From positions 1 to 64,000 of the forward strand of contig JAJEKV010000156.1 in assembly GCA_021234155.1 (NCBI GenBank): 64,000 nt of DNA. The letters are read 5' to 3'. The DNA comes from Isoetes taiwanensis (taxonomy: Eukaryota; Streptophyta; Lycopodiopsida; Isoetales; Isoetaceae). The translations under genes were made by a program, and so were the position numbers. The stretch's first letter is position 1. Each line of letters starts with the position of its first letter. Of the stretch, positions 31,451-41,607 are shown piece by piece. The notes beneath the pieces are model-generated. The model did no database searches. It had not been told where the DNA came from and worked only from the letters and a program-made list of their open reading frames with translations.

Positions 31451-34195
31451 GTCCTCCGACCATCGTGTAGCTCTTGGACCTCGGGACTGACTCGGAAGGC
31501 ATGGCTTTCATCCTCAACAAACCCCCAGGGCAACAGCGACAAAGCTTGTCTGGCGGCTCTCCAACCCAGAGCCGTCTCAAGCCGAAGATGGTGGGCCCTT
31601 TTGTAATCTGCTTCTTCTTCATGGGCAGCGAGAACGAGGAGGTAGAGTTTGTGGGCCTCGAACCATGGGTGGGGTTTATGTGTTGTTTGTAGTGTGCCAC
31701 CTTTACCTGTTCCAGAGCATGGTGGTCCCAGAGCTTCCCAGGAAACAAGAGTCCAAGTACCCCTCGGCCTATCCGGACCGGCGCTGTGTGCACTGGGACG
31801 CACCTATGTCGTCTACGTTCAACGCAATTTGTTGGAAAGTTGGCATGTTTGTTTGCCACCGGGCTCTCTTGTCCTTCCAACAAGCCCCGTTGATACCGGG
31901 AGCTCTCATCGCCCACGGCGTAAGCCAAGTCGCGGGGCCGAGTGTAGCCCATCTTGGCCACCTTACCGAAATAAACAATGTGTCTATCGAGGGCGCATCT
32001 TTGCGGGGGCATGAATCTGTCTCTCTGCAACAAGATCCGATATGGGCCGAGGGCTTGACCCCAAGTGCCCGCGTCAAAAATGCCGCCGAACCTCTCTAAG
32101 TCGTTCCAAGTCGCCAAAGACACCATTGGGCCCCACACCTCGACCCCATACAGAAGAACTGGCTCCACTAGTGCCTGGAACAAATGTATTTGGTGGCCCC
32201 GATCATCTGGCTTCGGTCTGTGACTATTGTTTTGCATTGCGTACAGTGCCTTCCAACCTGCGGTCACCCGAAGGCGAATGGATGCATCCCAATACATTGA
32301 AGACAGAAATTCCACCCCCAGGTACTTGTAGCTGGGTGTAACCTCTACTAGCCCCTGATAAGTGGCCTTAGGAGGTCTTTGGATGACATGAGGAGGATAT
32401 GAGGACCACCTTAGTCTTGGCCAGGTTGACATGCATGTCCGTCGCCTGGCAGAATGTGTCCAGGGCATCTAGGTGTGCCTGCATGCCCTCTGGTGTATGG
32501 GCCAAGAGGTCCACATCATCCACATAGATGAGCTGCCGGATGACCTGGTGCAAGAGCTGTATACCGTCCCCCCATTGGCGGCAAGCGGGCTTCCAACCGG
32601 GTCAATGTAAAGTCCAAAGAGTGTAGGTGAGAGAGGACAACCTTGCCCTAACTCAATGCACTCGCAAACAAGCGGCCCGTCCCAGGTTGCATGCGGCTGT
32701 CGCGGCTCTCGCGTGCGGTCGTACCTGCTGCGTTCTGCAGATCCATAGGGAGCCCCATGGTGCAATCTCGCCCACAACTTTTCCCGGGGTACTGTGTCGA
32801 AAGCTTTTGCAAAGTCCACAAAACAACGATCTGAGGTCCTCGGCGGCGGTTCTGGCGTCCTCGATCATAATACGATTGTGAAGATGTGATCAATGGTGAA
32901 TGTTGGGGGTCGAAGCTTTGCTGGGTAAGTGCTCGACTTCATTTGCCTCTGCCCATCCACAGTTTTCTTTGTTCGAGAATGCCGGCGCACAACTTGGCAA
33001 ACACCGGTGACCATGATGGTTCCGGTAATTGGTGGACAACGGTGTGGTTCCCCTTGCCTTATAGTTGGGACAACCACAGCTTGTGGTCGTGGATTGGAAA
33101 CCCCTCTTGCAGCGCCACTGTTGAACAATACAGACAGGGCCGGGCACCATGGGCTGTCACGCCCCGCCCGAAACAACTCCGTTTGCAGGCCGTCCAAGTC
33201 TGCTGCCTTCCCATTAGCCAGGCGCTGCAGCCCCTCTTCGACATCTTCTTCTGTGATCACCAGCGGTGGGCCATGTTGCGGGGGCACATCTGTCCGTGTT
33301 CCCGGGGGATCATAAAGCTGTTGCAGGTACTGCTCCCATTGCACCGCCGTGATGTTCCCCGTAGGCTGTGCTGGCCTGCAGAGTACCCTGCGCCAGAAAG
33401 TTCTCGGGTGGGCGTCCAGTAGGCCGAACATTTCTCCTTGGTGCCTTGCCAGGTACCTTGCCTTTGTTTCCTTGAGGAAGGCACGGTAATGGCTGGTGGC
33501 CTGAGCTCGCGTGTCCTGATCCACGATGAGACGGAGTGCGCGTTTGCGTTCCTTACACTCAGCATCAAACCATCTGTTACGCGGGAAGGTTGCGGCCTCT
33601 GATCTCTGGCGTGGGGGAGGTCTCCCAAAGCACCTGTCTGCCCCTGTTCTGAGGAGCTCAACCCGGGTGGTCAGGTTCTTTGCTCCAGCGTGTGGTCCAT
33701 GAGAGCTGTCGGGAGGGGCCTGCCCGAGCATGTCAGCGTAAGCCTCCGCCTACTCATAATCCAAGCGCAACCGAGGTCGGCAAAAAATGCTACCGAGGGG
33801 ACGTGGCGGCAGCCGGCTTCACATAAGTGGGAGGTGATCAATGGCCTCCCTCGTCCGGCTTGTCCGTCTTGCCGGCGTGAAAATGGGCGACAAGGTGTAC
33901 ATCTGGCAACCACTATGACATAATCCACGACACTAGTTCGCCCGCCCGTGATTGTCACATGCGCAAGTGTGCCGGGTGGGAAGAGGGCCATTGTGGTAGG
34001 CCATTGCATATGGCAGGGTCAAAGATACCGCACATCGGAGCAATTATACCGCGAAGGGCGGGTGTTTGGTATCATCGAGTGCCGTGTGCAAAGGCTGCCT
34101 CTGCGGGCCATAGCTGCGACCCGTCATCCAGGGGTCAGCCGCGCATGGCTGTTCCACCCCAATCGCCCACGCATGGAGGAAGCAGTTGTTCATAT
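31451..34195 (-). pseudogene. LINE A, unit 1: endonuclease end, reverse transcriptase, zinc-knuckle tail
   Basis: Reading down from 34195: the end of an APE-type endonuclease (ICNGLPQWP, TSVVDYVIVVA near 33925), a linker (FPRNRWFDAECKERKRALR near 33580, RTFWRRVL), reverse-transcriptase motifs (MDFAKAFDTVPREKLWARL at 32819, the catalytic box YVDDVDLLAHTPEG near 32520, NLAKTKVVLISS, YKYLGVEF near 32335) and a C-terminal cysteine cluster (CRCCPGG, VEDESHAF near 31500). Three open frames (33731-32865, 32819-32469, 32468-31401) cover most of it, joined by frame changes. It lacks ORF1 and the start of the endonuclease. Its endonuclease end resembles that of LINE B, so A and B are probably of one clade. 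Confidence 0.85.
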
Positions 34196-34255
34196 TTGAA
34201 CAGATAATGCTAATGCAGATCCAGATTCATCACGATGGGTCTATAGATTTATTGC

Positions 34256-34500
34256 AGAATTTGTAGCTATATATCATGTTGTGTTTGATGCTTAGTGGAA
34301 TTATTCAAGTTCGATTCCTGGAACGCAGCTCATTTTAATAGTTTAGAGCATTGTTCTTGCAACTGTCATGCAACTAAGGTTGACCATTATTGTGTATTCA
34401 ATGCATAAGACTATTTTTGTTGGGCGTTGATATTCTAGTTCTGGCCCGAAGGGCCAGGATTTAGTGATAAGGATGGACTTAGCGATAAGGATGGGTCTTT
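34256..34500 (+). repeat. dispersed repeat, unoccupied copy (unit 1)
   Basis: Same repeat as 10376-10558 plus 17784-17880, without the 7.2-kb insertion: CATGTTGTGTTTGATGCTTA spans the insertion point. It carries a B-box-like GTTCGATTCC, GCATTGTTCTTGCAAC and a GGCCCGAAGGGCC hairpin. Confidence 0.85.
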
Positions 34501-35213
34501 ATACAAGCCAATGCCCTACGCATCCCTGGAAGTCGACCCAAATGCAACTCTCAAGTGGGGGGTGTCGATGAAGCATTCTGTGGCATAATGAGTAATTGCA
34601 AGATAGCCAGTCTCTATGAAAGAGAAAAAAATTAAAACCCTCATTAAATGGAATCTTAAATGCTAAAAGAATGAATGATCGATATATTATATGATGATAG
34701 AAATATATAGAATGCCACGACGGGCACAAGAAAAAACGAATTTGTTGTGGAAGTTATATTTGTTTTTGAAAAAACGAATTTATTGTGGAAGTTGTATTTG
34801 TTGTGGAAAAAACGAATTTGTTGTGGAAGTTGATATTTTAAGTTTGAATCTTCATTGACATGCAAAATAAGATGAATTGAATTTTCATAGACATGCAATA
34901 CAATGATGATATCGGTGTAGCATGTCCAATTAATTTAGGATACTTAAGTTCAATTTAAACTAGAATATTCAAAATACACCACTTTTCTTCCATTGTAAAG
35001 ATTGAATTCAAATGCAATGTCTCCAAACTCCCTCTTTCCAATCTTTACATTAGATGATACACAATGCAATTTGCTTACAAGGCAATAATCTACCACATAT
35101 ATACATCACACATTCAATACAATTTGGAACATAGGTATTGGAAAGTAAATGCTGTAGTACAACTGTGGGTTGTAAAATAAGCAAGAAAAGTTGTAGCCCT
35201 GGTAGGTCTTCTT
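34501..35213. repeat. AT-rich spacer with ACGAATTTGTTGTGGAAGTT repeats
   Basis: Three units containing AAAAAACGAATT.(G)TTGTGGAAGTT lie at 34732-34830 (duplicated at 44556-44655). The rest is AT-rich sequence downstream of the transporter exons, with no gene recognised. Confidence 0.7.
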
Positions 35214-35847
35214 CTATTGGTAGAATTTATAGGTTGAGGCAGCCACCACGATATTTCTAAAGCCTCCAATTGTGGCAACGGTCATAAGGATGCAACCTAA
35301 TATAATGCATATCTGCCAAATAAATTCAAACCTCTACTTAGATTGAGTAGTGAGAAACTTGATATATTGCATATAGTATTAAGAGTGAGAGGAACGTACC
35401 CAATTTGCCAACCATGACAACCCCATAACCCTAGGTTTATAGATAGCTAACCACATTATGCACGAAGTCGCATTGATAAATAACTCAAATTATTAAAATA
35501 TTCAATGGACGTGCCAATGAAAAGAAAATATCAAACTTACGAAGTATGTGGTTGGTGCAAATGCAAATCCTCCAAAGAATCCCAACAAGTCTCCAAAGAA
35601 AGGTATTGTCATCCCAATAAACATTGTAAACCCTAGAAAAGAGAAAGAAAGAATGAATGAATGATTTTTACCATCCACAGAGAGAGTGGCGGTTTAAGTA
35701 GAGGTGAAGTTTCATAAAATAATAAAAACTAATTTACTTACCGACATATATAGTCCTAGTAATAAGCCGTAATGGTCTACCCGGTCGAAGCTTAACCTTC
35801 TTAACAAGTACTGTCTCAAGCATATCAAACACAGGTATTGCATAGAT
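35214..35847 (-). pseudogene. duplicated 3' exons 5-8 of the amino-acid transporter
   Basis: Exons at 35847-35742 (106 nt), 35632-35541 (92 nt), about 35468-35400 and 35312-35214 correspond to the last four exons of the gene at 45043-48685. Exon 5 here keeps an intact CAG acceptor and an open frame (IYAIPVFDMLETVLVKKVK), unlike the copy in unit 2. Exon 7 here has lost the acceptor CAG that unit 2 keeps. The stop is TAG (TAA in unit 2). Without exons 1-4 it cannot make a transporter. Confidence 0.9.
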
Positions 35848-36010
35848 CTGAAGAAATAAATACAAGAATTATATATCAAGTGCAAGTTAACAATAATCTA
35901 TATTTGAAACATATAGAAAGTTTAAGTATGAATGAATAAAAAGAAAATATAACTAGACTGTCAAGTAGACTGTAATAACAAAAAGAGGTTTAATTGATCT
36001 GAGGAAGAAG

Positions 36011-37869
36011 ATGTCGGTGGCGCAGGGACAGCCGACCAGGGTAACGGCAACAGGGAAAAACCCCATGGTAGCGGCATCAGGCGAAAACCCCACAGGCGAC
36101 GGCTCTGGTAAGAAGATCGGGCTCTGAGCCCCTACCGGTTATTGCTGCACTCAGACCTGCAACAGCGGCTTGTTATGGAACAGAAAAAATCAAGAGCAGA
36201 GAGATAGACCGAGGCACAGGTTTGGGGCTTACAGTGACAGAAGGGACAGAATGAAATGGCTTTGGTGAGGCAGAATGAAGCGGCTATAGTGAAGAATGGC
36301 ATGATTGCAGGAGAAAGAACAACGCTGGAGGAGATAGACCAGAAGTTCGGCAAGGATAAAAAAGGGGTAAGCAATTCCACTGATTTTTGTACTGATGGTA
36401 AACACGAGGGGCTGGAAAATTGTGGAAACATGGATTCTACCGTAAGCAATAATGAAAATAAAAGATTTAACCACTGGAAACAGGGCAATACTTTAGAAAG
36501 AATTATAAGACCCCGGTTTTCTGAATGGATTAAGAAAGGAGTCCCAAATAAATCCCGTAGCAGCAAAGTAGAAGAGGCCTTGAATTCTCTGCCCTCTAAA
36601 AACTTGTCTGCCAATCTAGAATAGCTTCTTCAAGCAGCAGGTATCAAACCAGAATATGGCAATCTTAAAGTAACAGAGATAAACCACTCAAGGCATATCA
36701 GGAATATGGAAAATTTAATTTCAAAGGCAGTGGTGGGATTATTTACGGGAGGTTTTTTGGACTACAGGAAACTACAAAACTGGCTCACAAGGCATCTTGA
36801 TGCTCTAAATATGCCGCAGTTCCAGAGCATCAAAGCTATTGGGAGTAATTTTTTCCTAATATTATTTGATGATGAGAAAGCGGTGGAAAAGATAGTTTCC
36901 AGGGGAGTAGACCGCTTCGCGGGGGAATTTGTGTTATATCAATACTATACTCCAGGTTTCACCCCAGATAAATTGTCTGATGTTAAACTTCCTTGTTGGC
37001 TTGAGATAGAACAGCTCCCAATGGATATGCTTGACTCAGAATTTTTAATTGCCATAGCAAAGAACCTGGGGACATACATAACTCATTCGATTGCAAAGGG
37101 GCCAAGGATTTGTGTGGGCATTACAGCAGTGGAAGGCATTCCACAATTCACTCTCGTGCGAAGTGGGACATACTATTCCTTATTTAAGTTAAGACTCATA
37201 AACGGATGGGAGATTAGAAGGATGTTCCCCACAATGGAAATTAAGGGTCTGAAAGATTGTTTTGTATTCGGGAGAGAGTCACAAGGCAATGTCAAAATAG
37301 CAACAGAAAAGACAACCAAGCCGCACGACAATGTCAAAGTAGCAGATGAAACGGTAATAGAGATAAATGGGGCAAAAAAGGGAAAGGATCATCTAAATCC
37401 AGGTGAAATGGAATGTGATGTTTTTTCACCATCTAAAGGAAACCCAGAACTGGACAAGAAGCAAGAGCGGGAGGTAAACATCGAAAATAGAAAGGAACAG
37501 GTGAATGAGGATGGGTGGGCCACAGTACAACACAGAAATGGTGGCAGAATTAAAAATCAGATGCGAAAGAGGTTGCCTAATACAGGAGGTATCATAAAAA
37601 ATCTCACAGGTCATAACTATTCCAATGTGCGAGAAACTGTAGAGAATCACAATGAGGAAGAATCAATTGAGTATATGGCAGTAGAATATCAAGCTGCTAA
37701 TGAGGAGTTTCCAGTGCATAACAACAGATGGGCGGATTTGCCAATGGATGAAAATATAGATCTCATTGATGGAATGCCAAGAAAAAAGAGGGTTATACCA
37801 AGATTGGGAGAACAGTGCTATGAGACAACACCATCCAATCAATCAAATGTGCTCTCTAATGGAATATAA
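36011..37869 (+). pseudogene. LINE C ORF1, unit 2 (DUF4283 protein with in-frame stop)
   Basis: This is the fuller copy of the LINE C nucleic-acid-binding ORF1. A leader at 36011 (MSVAQGQPTRVTATGKNP) is out of frame with the main part. The main frame runs 36256-37869 (about 537 residues) with a single TAG at 36622-36624 (SANLE stop LLQAAG), which is also in unit 1 and therefore older than the duplication. DUF4283 features: AVVGLFTGGF (about 36727), SNFFLILFDDEKAVEKI, FTPDKLSDVKLPCWLEIEQL (36960-37019). The C-terminal third is charged, with no clear zinc knuckle. A CAG to TAG change would explain the stop. It overlaps the endonuclease frame by eight bases. Confidence 0.85.
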
Positions 37870-39085
37870 AATCCTTAGCTGGAATATCAGGGGGGTAAAA
37901 TCCTCTGAGGCCAAAGGCAGTAGGTTATCTCTAGCGTTGAAAAAAATTTCTCCGGATATCGTTTGTTTTCAGGAACATAAATGTAAGAAGGAAGAAGTTG
38001 GGGTCCTGCTTAACTTACTTGGAAAAGATTATATGGGTATCATGTCGTCTAGTGGCAGTTCTAGTGCGGGAACTTTTATTGCATGGAGAAAACAATTGAA
38101 ACTTCTATCGAATATACAGATAATTTTGGGAGGTGCGCAATAGTAACTTGGTATGCTCATGGTAAAAAGTGGGGAGTGATAAATATTTATGCACATAATC
38201 AAGCCAGACAAAGAGCTTCCTTATGGGCCAATGTGAAGAACAGACTGAAAAACTATGACAGAGATACACGGTGGATTATGGTTGGGGATTTTAATATGGT
38301 AGAAAGTAGTAATGATAGATATGGAGGTGGGATCGAAGTTGTGCATGGATTTGAAAGGGAACAATGGCTGAGCATGCTTAATGAATTGGGATTCACGGAA
38401 CTACAGGGAGATCCAGGCTTCACATGGTGTAATGGTTGGATTGGCGATGGCAGGGCATATGCACGGCACGACAGGTGCTATGTAAGCTCTCAGGTCTTGC
38501 AAGAAAAAAACATGTCACTGTACCGTCGTAATCTTCTAGAGAACTCTATTTCAGATCATAATTCGCAGATTATATGCTCCTCTAGAGTTAGTACCTCTAA
38601 ACCATTAAAGACAGTCTTCAGACTGAACCCCAGATTTCTGAAGGATGCAGATTTTAATGATCAATGTAAGCAGATTTGGACAGCGGCTAGTAGAAATAAA
38701 CAGGGAATGGAAGCAATGATTGCGTCTTTAGCAGCAATTAAAAATTTTGCTAAGGTGTGGGGTCGTAATAAGGTGGCCGAGGAAAATGCTCTATTGGAGT
38801 CACTCTACAAAGAATTGATAGAGCTTAGAAGAACTGATACTAGCTCAGGTGAAAGGGAAAAAATAATTCCAGAGAAAATTAAGAGAATAGAACAAATCAA
38901 AATTAAACAAGCTAAAGTTAAAGCAGGACTGACATGGATCAAGGAAGGTGACAAATGTACAGGTTTCTTTTTTAGAGTTGCAAAGCAGAGGAAACAAGCA
39001 GCCATATTGTCCTCAGTGCAGGTGGAGGATGGATCCATTATCCGAAATCCACATTCTCTTGTACAATGGGTGACAGCTTCTTCCA
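37862..39085 (+). pseudogene. LINE C endonuclease, unit 2, 3'-truncated
   Basis: The frame starts at 37862 with YKILSWNIRGVKS and runs through SPDIVCFQEHKC (the catalytic Glu) to a stop at 38141. The downstream frame is open from 38083 to 39246. The shift, between about 38100 and 38135, is present in both units. The second frame has WIMVGDFNMVES (about 38275), FTWCNGWIGDGRAYARHDR and SISDHNSQI (about 38548), the expected endonuclease order. It then has a linker ending GFFFRVAKQRKQAAILSS (about 38963-39016). The last 50 codons read antisense through LINE B and are not LINE C. No reverse transcriptase follows. Confidence 0.87.
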
Positions 39086-40951
39086 AAATCTCTTTGTATC
39101 CAATTCCATTAACATCTTATCTTGATGTGCATGTTCCCAGCTTTTTTTCTTGTCTCGGGCCATTTTGCAATACTTCTTCAAGCCTGCTACAGTATCCACT
39201 TGCTTTCTTGCTTCTTTTAGTTCCTGATCAAACCAGGCATTCCTAGGCTGCTTGCCATGTCCACCTACCGATTTCCCATATACTCTGCTTACACTTGTTA
39301 CTAACAGATTATTTAGCACTGTCGCCTTCGTATGTACATTAGCAAAGGAAATAACAGAATGGATACCGGCTTCAATCTCACTTTGAAATCGTTCCCTTTT
39401 ATCAGTCTTATACTGAAGTCTTGGAAGGTGCTTCCTTACAGCCATTTTGGGCTTAATACCCAATTCAAAATGAATGCAAGCATGATCAGTCTCAGGATGG
39501 AAAACATCTATCTCAAAGTTCTGGAGCTGTCCAAAGCATGCAGTACTTCCAATTAAGTAATCTACTACAGAATATGCAAACTGACCTGCATTTTCACCTC
39601 GATAGGTAAAGCCTGAGGAGTTCCAGGGGCAAAACCCATTGAAAATGATCAAGTCCAATGATTCGCAGAGATGTAATAAGTGGTGTCCTGCTTCATTAAC
39701 TTCCCCATGGTCGCTCCTCCTAAGAAAATGTTCTATTGGCTGTATTACTTCCAGATTATCAGGTGATCCGTCAACATATATCTGATTTGCCTGCAATCCA
39801 CCTGTCCAACAGTTAAAATCTCCAACAAGCAAAACATTTGAATTGTTCTTCCATCTGGATAGAAAAGAACCAAGTCTGAATATTGCTGCCAATTGTTGTT
39901 CTCGGTCTGCTGGAGGGATGTAACATCCTACTACTATCAGATCTTTATCACTTGTGATAATGGAAGAGGCTATACGGATTGCCACAAAGTTCTTATCTTC
40001 TACATCCTCCCACTCCAAGCTAGCAAACTTATGTAAGACCGGCCATGCACATAACAAGCTATGCCCCTGCATTGCCTCCCCCGTGTTGGTTTCTTGTCCC
40101 TGATCGAAAAAGATTGATAACCCTTGACACTTGGTATCCCGTGTGTTTCGTGGTTCCCATGTTTCTACCAAGAAAGAAAATGTCCATCGGCGACTATCTA
40201 GCATGTTAATATAATGGTTTAATCCTTTTGGACCTCTAACATTTAGGCATCCAAAGCTAATTGCGGCAGGCCCCAATTGCCTGCCTGGGAATTCCTATTC
40301 CTTTCGATCTCTTATGATAACCTGCCCATTCCTGTAAACAACCCACTTTCCTTCTTCTCTTGCTTCTTTAACCTGTCTCAATGCTGCAGGATGGTTTGCA
40401 AGTTGCAGCCAAGTTAAATCTTCACACACCCGGAAATCTGATCCCTTTAAATTTGGCCCTGCTTTGAGCATTTCTACTCTTGCTGATTCATCTCTACATT
40501 TTACTAAAATATGTCTATGCTTGCCTTCAATCTTTTTTCCTGTTCTCCATGCATCTAGCACGCATGATTTGTCAATCTGGAGTTGTTCATCACAAAATTT
40601 ATTTGTGACCATCCTAACATCTTCCTTTTCCCCCTCTGGAATGTCGATTATTCTAACCCGGGAGGCCCTTTTCTGTTTCTCTCTTTCTTCTTCCAAAATT
40701 GTCTGCACTTCTTCTTTTAAATTTGCTTCTGGTCCTATTCCCTGAACTTCTTTCTTTTCCAATTCTTCTACCCGTGCTGTTAATGCCTCTACCGTGCTTT
40801 GAAGCTGGGCAACTCTATCCAATAAAGTTTCCCACTGCGGTAACTTCTATTGTACCCCTCGAACCATGGTAATAAGCTCCTCCCAGGCTGATTTAGATGG
40901 GACGAAGGCATCCGGATCTGCTGCTGGTTCGCTGCGACGTCCTCCAGCCAT
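39074..40951 (-). pseudogene. LINE B, unit 2: L1-type ORF1 and endonuclease, 3'-truncated
   Basis: ORF1 starts near 40951 (MAGGRRSEPAADPDAF). A frame change at about 40830-40855, absent from unit 1, precedes the open part 40822-40295. The endonuclease and linker frame is open over 412 codons (40276-39038). Residues about 30-85 (40190-40030) are garbled relative to unit 1. Beyond the endonuclease, the linker NAWFDQELKEARKQVDTV and TKRFWKKLSP are intact, better than in unit 1. It stops at the junction with LINE C. Confidence 0.88.
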
Positions 40952-41245
40952 CGTGGCTACTGGACCTCTGGACAGCTCTGGAAGGCATGGCTTTCATCCT
41001 CAACAAATCCCAGCGGGCAACACTGACAAAGCCTGTCCTGGCGCGGCTCTCCAACCCACCGACCCGTCTCAAGCCGAAGATGGTGGGCCCCTGTTGTCCT
41101 GCGCTTCTTCATGGGCAACTGAGAACGCAGGTAGAGCTGTGGGCCTCGAACCATGGGTGGGGTTTATGTGTTGTTTGTAGTGTGCCACCTTTACCTGTTC
41201 CAGAGCATGGTGGTCCCAGAGCTTCCCCAGGAAACAAGAGTCCAA

Positions 41246-41607
41246 TGTTGTCCCGTACGCGTACCGTTCCGTACGTTTCGGACGTATTTTTTGAAAAAAT
41301 ACGTATTTTATACAATACGTACTTAAAGCGCTTAAAATACGTTTTTTTTTTAAAATTGAGAAAATGCTTAAATATAACAAATTATGCAATATAAACATAA
41401 ACAGACTGTTGGAAAGTTGGTTAGCATGTTTGTTTGCTATTTGGGAGGCCCAGGTTCGAATCCTAGTGGGTGCAAATTGAGTCTGTTTTGAGAAAACTGC
41501 GGTTCTTTTTTTTGAAAAGCATTGCCGTATTTTTAAAAAATACGGTACCGTACGGCACGGAGAGGGCTATATGGATTTTTAAAAATATGCGATTTGAACA
41601 ACACCGC
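41246..41607. mobile_element. 362-bp nonautonomous insertion, 10-bp target duplication
   Basis: AAGAGTCCAA at 41236-41245 is repeated at 41608-41617, and unit 1 has a single copy at 31748. The ends are TGTTGTCCCGTACG and GAACAACACCGC. Inner parts are inverted-repeat rich (GTACCGTACGG and CGTACGCGTACCG; TTTTTTGAAAAAA). A 9-11 bp duplication fits a Mutator-like MITE. Its middle holds a tRNA-like segment (41404-41480). Confidence 0.82.
41404..41480 (+). other. tRNA-like segment inside the insertion
   Basis: An A-box-like TGGTTAGCATG and a perfect B-box GGTTCGAATCC are about 30 bases apart, as in a tRNA. Flanking AAACAGACT and AGTCTGTTT can pair. It is probably a tRNA-derived SINE head captured in the element. 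I see no functional tRNA fold. Confidence 0.5.

Larger units (their letters stand above)
26472..35971 (+). repeat. unit 1 of a ~9.5-kb tandem duplication
   Basis: It begins TGTAATAACAAAAAGAGG and is repeated from 35972 in the same orientation and order: LINE C (+), LINE B (-), LINE A (-), dispersed repeat, transporter 3' exons. Its last bases AAGTAGAC join directly to the start of unit 2. Unit 2 continues at the same point into transporter intron 4. The region 27376-28980 looks identical to its partner, whereas 26600-27370 and 29000-29580 differ densely. Confidence 0.93.

Noticed and set aside
31401-32468. 355-codon open frame as an independent gene
   Set aside because: Its start encodes LINE A reverse-transcriptase residues (YKYLGVEF) and its end the LINE zinc-knuckle tail; it is part of LINE A.
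34256-34500. Functional tRNA gene in the dispersed repeat
   Set aside because: A- and B-box-like stretches are too close together and no cloverleaf can be drawn; it is at most SINE-like.
39085-39246. C-terminal extension of the LINE C endonuclease frame
   Set aside because: The frame continues by chance antisense through LINE B after the junction.
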